Source: Streptomyces sp. WAC 01529
GTDB lineage: Bacteria; Actinomycetota; Actinomycetes; Streptomycetales; Streptomycetaceae
Reading direction: 5' to 3'
DNA length: 64,000 bases
Assembly (NCBI RefSeq): GCF_003945545.1
Contig: NZ_CP029617.1
Coordinates: 248,001 to 312,000 of the forward strand
Both the position numbers and the translations under genes were made by a program. Shown in pieces: positions 60,923 through 64,000 of this stretch; within the stretch, counting starts at the first letter, position 1; each line of letters begins with the position of its first letter. The notes beneath the pieces were generated by a model. That model saw only the letters and a list, made by a program, of their open reading frames with translations, did not search any database and was not told where the DNA came from.

Positions 60923-60955
60923 ATTCCCTACACGGCAAGGAATATTCACGATAGC

Positions 60956-60975
60956 GGGTGAATGGTTATTCACCC
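60956..60975. promoter_or_regulatory. Perfect inverted repeat, TetR operator candidate
   Basis: GGGTGAATGGTTATTCACCC: 8-bp perfect arms with a four-base centre. A further ATTCAC half-site lies at 60943-60948. Upstream of the TetR gene at 60922, so autoregulation is likely. Confidence 0.65.
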
Positions 60976-61107
60976 TCAGGGAGTTGGCACGTGCCCTGGA
61001 CCCATGCCGAACACACCCCCCTCAATGGGGCCACCAACTGCCCACAACGGTCGAGGGCTTCCGGTGCGCCCGTCGCCTCTCGAACCACGTCGGTCATACT
61101 GCCGCCC

Positions 61108-61998
61108 ATGAACCGACTCCGCATCGGCCTGGTCGGCACCGGCCCCTGGGCCACCGCCACCCACGCCCCCGCCCTCGCCGCCCACCCGGACATCGACTTC
61201 AGCGGTGTCTGGGGGCGCCGTCCGGAGGCCGCGGCCACGCTCGCCGCCACGCATGGGACGGCGGCCCACGCGGACGTGGAGGAACTCTTCGCGGCCAGTG
61301 ACGCCGTGGCGTTCGCGGTGCCGCCGGACGTCCAGGCACCGCTGGCGGCGCGGGCCGCGGCGGCGGGCTGCCATCTGCTCCTCGACAAACCGGTGGCCAC
61401 GACGCCGGAGGCCGCGCGCGCTCTGGGGCGGGCGGTCGAGCGGGCGCGGGTGGCGTCCGTGGTCTTCTTCACCCTGCGCTTCGCCACCCTCAGCTCGGCA
61501 TGGGTCCGCGAACAGGCCGCCACCGGCGGCTGGTTCACCGGCCGCGCCGACTGGTACGGCTCGTTCTACACCCCGGACGGGAGCGCCGCGTTCCCCTCGC
61601 CCTGGCGCGAGAGCCACGGTGGCCTGTGGGATGTGGGCCCGCACGCCCTGTCGATGCTGCTGCCGGTCCTCGGCGACGTGAGCGACGTGACGGCCGCCGC
61701 CCACGGCCCCGGGGACACGGTCCACCTGATCCTGCGCCACACCGGCGGCGCCTCCAGCACGGCGGCGCTGAGCCTGACGGCACCGGCGAAGTGCGCCGGC
61801 CTGGCCGTGGAGTTGCGGGGTGAGAACGGCGTCGCGGTGCTGCCGCCGTGGGAGGGTGCCGACGAGGCCTTCGCCACCGCGGTCGACGAACTCGTCGTGG
61901 CCGCGCGCACCGGCACGCCACACCCCTGCGACGTCCGTTTCGGACTGCGGGTGACGGAGATCCTGGCGCGGGCGGAGGAACGGCTCTCGGCCGTATGA
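61108..61998 (+). CDS. Gfo/Idh/MocA-family oxidoreductase
   Basis: 296 residues. NAD(P) motif RIGLVGTGPWATATHAPAL, the catalytic-lysine segment LLLDKPVATTPEAARAL and a C-terminal beta-sheet region (RESHGGLWDVGPHALSMLL) mark the family, which oxidises or isomerises sugars and cyclitols. ATG 61108, weak ribosome site. Neither neighbour suggests a substrate. Confidence 0.88.
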   Translation: MNRLRIGLVGTGPWATATHAPALAAHPDIDFSGVWGRRPEAAATLAATHGTAAHADVEELFAASDAVAFAVPPDVQAPLAARAAAAGCHLLLDKPVATTPEAARALGRAVERARVASVVFFTLRFATLSSAWVREQAATGGWFTGRADWYGSFYTPDGSAAFPSPWRESHGGLWDVGPHALSMLLPVLGDVSDVTAAAHGPGDTVHLILRHTGGASSTAALSLTAPAKCAGLAVELRGENGVAVLPPWEGADEAFATAVDELVVAARTGTPHPCDVRFGLRVTEILARAEERLSAV

Positions 61999-62425
61999 AG
62001 CGCCCGGGAACAACCACGGGCGGCCGGTACCGTGGCCGCTACGTAATGGCGAGTGACGGCACCGACCGCAGCCGGTGGACCCACGGAACCGGACGGGGAC
62101 CGCGAGGTCCGGCGCTGCCCCGTTTCCGACCACACGGATCAGAATACGAACAGCCGTCCCACACGCTTCCCGCAACGGCCCGATGGGCCTAGGGGGTACC
62201 CGATGCCGGGGAATTTCAGCCATTCTCAGGCGCCCCGGACAAGATGCCCCACAGTTGTACCCACGCACTCGCCGACGATCAAAGCTGCAGGTCGACGAGG
62301 TCGCGCACTCCATGATGCCGCAGTGGCTGATCGTTTTCTTCGGGCAATGTTTATTACCAAAGAAGTTGCGAATATTTAGACTGATCACGCTCCAACTCGG
62401 CGTGAACCAAGAGGGATTACCCACC
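61999..62425. other. Intergenic stretch before XRE regulator
   Basis: 427 bp with no supported gene. The 3' half from about 62290 is noticeably AT-richer and probably contains the promoter of the XRE gene. GCGGCC-GGTACCGT-GGCCGC near 62020 is a possible 3' hairpin of the oxidoreductase gene. Confidence 0.5.
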
Positions 62426-63241
62426 ATGAACAAGACGGCGCTCCGCGCACTGCTCCGCGAACGACGCGCCCTCATTGCCCCCGAATCGCATGGCTTCTCC
62501 CGGCCCAGCGGTCAGGGGCGGCGTGCTCGGGGCCTCTCCCAGCATCAGGTCGACCAGCTCCTGCACCGGACGCTCGGTACGTACCACCGCCTGGAGTCCG
62601 GCAATTACCCCAACCCGCCGACCACGCTGCTTCGCGACGTCGCCCGCCTCTTCGGCCTCAATGAGCAGGAGTGGGTCTCCCTTTGCCGGTACGCGCTGCT
62701 TCAGGATCCCCCCGGTCCGCTCCACCCGACGTCGGGCAAGGAGATCCCCGGCGTGTGGCAGGAGGCCGTCGAGGGGATCCGGCACATCGCGTACGTATCC
62801 GACGCGTCCTGGGACCTGCTCGCCCACAATGAGCCCTTCGCCGCCCTGTTCCCCGGGAGGAACGTTCCGGCCAACACCATGCGCTGGATGCTGCTCGACG
62901 GCCGCGAGGTCCTGACGAACTGGCACACCGCCTGGGCTCCGCTGGTCCTGCCGCAGCTGCGGGCCGCGCTCGCGACCCGGCCCGAGGACGAGGTGCTGCG
63001 GCAGATCGAGAAGGAGATCCTCGCCGACCCCGAGGTGGCGCCGCTCTACACCGCCGGTGCCGCCTTCCCGCACCCGGACGGGGACGAGCGCCCCCTGCTG
63101 CACGCCGAGTTCGGTCCTGGCTGGGTCACCATGTGCGCCGCACAGCCCATGACGGCCCCCGGGGCGCGCCTCATCATCCTCGTCTTCCATCCGGGTGAGA
63201 AGCGGTCGCACGTACGGGCGCCGATGCTGCGGGCCTTCTGA
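62426..63241 (+). CDS. XRE-family regulator with MmyB-like ligand-binding domain
   Basis: 271 residues. N-terminal helix-turn-helix (RARGLSQHQVDQLLHRTLGT, RLESGNYPNPPTTLLRDVARLFGL) followed from about residue 110 by an MmyB-like domain (SDASWDLLAHNEPFAALFPG, MRWMLLDGREVLTNW, LRAALATRPEDEVLRQIEKEILADPEVAPLY). Such proteins are frequent next to secondary-metabolism genes. ATG 62426 with GAGGGA at about 9 nt. Directly upstream of the type III PKS by 112 bp. Confidence 0.88.
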   Translation: MNKTALRALLRERRALIAPESHGFSRPSGQGRRARGLSQHQVDQLLHRTLGTYHRLESGNYPNPPTTLLRDVARLFGLNEQEWVSLCRYALLQDPPGPLHPTSGKEIPGVWQEAVEGIRHIAYVSDASWDLLAHNEPFAALFPGRNVPANTMRWMLLDGREVLTNWHTAWAPLVLPQLRAALATRPEDEVLRQIEKEILADPEVAPLYTAGAAFPHPDGDERPLLHAEFGPGWVTMCAAQPMTAPGARLIILVFHPGEKRSHVRAPMLRAF

Positions 63242-63353
63242 CCCCCACCCCTCACGGTCTCCACGCCCTCCCTACACGAGAGGCGACGGGCTCAGCGCGG
63301 TGAAGTACGTTGTGCCGCACCCCCCACCCGAACGAGCCCGTGGGAGCCTCAGC

Positions 63354-64000
63354 GTGCCTGCCTATGTATCAAGACCTCATACCGTCTTCGGCGACCACAA
63401 GGTCACCACCGGCGACATAGCCGACGATATCCGTGCCCACCACCCCGGCCATCCGCGTCTCGGCGCCATCCTCCGGGTCGTACGCGGCTGCGGTGTGGAC
63501 ACGCGCCATTTCAGCCGCCCCATCGACGCACCCACGGTCTCCGGGCCCGCGGGCATCGAGGACCGTGCGGGCGCCGCCTTCGCGGACGCGCTCAGCATGG
63601 CCGAGCGCGCGGCCACCGCCGCACTGCACGCCTCGGGCCTGGCCGGCGAGGACATCGACGCGATCGTCACGGCGCACTGCACCGGCTGGGCCCTGCCCAA
63701 CCTCGACGTCGGGCTCATGGACCGGCTGGCCCTGCGGCCTACGGCACGGCATCTCGCGCTCACCACACTGGCCTGCGCGGGAGGTGCGCAGGCACTCATC
63801 CGCGCCGCCGACATGGTGGCGGCACGGCCGGGCAGCAAGGTGCTCGTGGTGGCAGCGGAGGTCATCTCCAGCGTCTACAACCACAACGACACCAGCATCG
63901 AATCGATGATCTACAAAGCGTTGTTCGGGGATTCCGCCGCCGCGACGATCGTCACCGGCACCCCCCTGGGCCCCGGGATCGCGATCGAGGACTCCCTCGA
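63354..64000 (+). CDS. Type III polyketide synthase, 3' end outside window
   Basis: About 215 of a typical 350-380 residues. CTGWALPNLD is the conserved C-T-G-x-x-x-P region; TLACAGGAQALIRAADMV holds the catalytic Cys141; ALFGDSAAATIVTG matches the family's G-D-(A/S)-A-A segment. Start GTG 63354 with GGGAG at about 9 nt. Enzymes of this group extend acyl-CoA starters with malonyl-CoA units and cyclise the product. Product cannot be predicted from the half that is visible; later active-site His and Asn lie beyond the window. Confidence 0.88.
   Translation, partial: MPAYVSRPHTVFGDHKVTTGDIADDIRAHHPGHPRLGAILRVVRGCGVDTRHFSRPIDAPTVSGPAGIEDRAGAAFADALSMAERAATAALHASGLAGEDIDAIVTAHCTGWALPNLDVGLMDRLALRPTARHLALTTLACAGGAQALIRAADMVAARPGSKVLVVAAEVISSVYNHNDTSIESMIYKALFGDSAAATIVTGTPLGPGIAIEDSL

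Overview
The window is a stretch of a high-GC actinomycete chromosome, almost certainly Streptomyces. GC is very high throughout, GTG and occasional TTG starts occur, translationally coupled ATGA/GTGA overlaps are common, and the gene content is characteristic: a Streptomyces subtilisin inhibitor, ROK/LacI sugar operons, secreted polysaccharide hydrolases, MMPL pumps, an ECF42-type sigma factor with a DGPF protein, and a type III polyketide synthase. I saw no rRNA or tRNA genes, no insertion sequences and no CRISPR array. The first gene (LacI regulator) and the last (type III PKS) are cut by the window ends.

Left part (1-25.2 kb) is a carbohydrate-utilisation region. A seven-gene minus-strand operon (9758 down to 1) encodes a binding protein, two permeases, a GH38 alpha-mannosidase, a class I mannose-6-phosphate isomerase-like protein, a ROK sugar kinase and a LacI repressor, with a LacI-type palindrome in front. 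Together these would import mannosides, hydrolyse them, phosphorylate mannose and convert it to fructose-6-phosphate. A PGRS-like glycine-rich secreted protein, a GH114 lipoprotein, an APH(3')-like kinase, an ascorbate-family PTS (IIC and fused IIA-IIB), a TetR/Dabb divergent pair with two matching palindromes, and a secreted PGRP amidase follow. A second operon (23964 down to 17222) carries a binding protein, two permeases, a GH29 fucosidase, a PL6 lyase and an SGNH hydrolase, with a LacI-like palindrome upstream and a divergent 2-hydroxyacid dehydrogenase. This looks like a PUL-like system for a fucose- and uronate-containing, possibly acylated, polymer.

Middle part (25.2-46.2 kb) holds mostly single enzymes and transporters: NmrA-like reductase with divergent HxlR regulator, an MMPL pump, an epoxide hydrolase preceded by an 18-codon ORF with a near-perfect Shine-Dalgarno and a promoter-proximal inverted repeat, an arylamine N-acetyltransferase, a PhnB-like protein, a wrecked MFS transporter gene whose centre has been inverted in place, two methyltransferases, a slipin, acetyltransferases, a large secreted alpha/beta-hydrolase-like protein, a diaminopropionate ammonia-lyase-like enzyme, a protease inhibitor, a CoA-transferase and a TauD/TfdA dioxygenase. 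Two short tandem-repeat tracts upstream of unrelated genes share a related CCCCAT-AGAGA core, and a different 16-bp repeat tract overlaps the dioxygenase stop codon.

Right part (46.3-64 kb) contains lpdA, a second MMPL protein, a bimodular pectate lyase-pectinesterase, the DGPF/ECF42 pair, LysR/TSUP, a small ribbon-helix-helix protein, asparagine synthetase with a perfect palindrome just upstream, two TetR regulators around a DMT exporter (one with an unusual seven-residue N-terminal repeat), a Gfo/Idh/MocA oxidoreductase, and an XRE/MmyB-type regulator directly before a type III PKS, which may be the edge of a secondary-metabolite cluster continuing beyond 64 kb. The best candidates for follow-up are the scrambled MFS gene, the PL6/GH29 operon, the 18-codon leader, the TetR repeat protein and the type III PKS locus.
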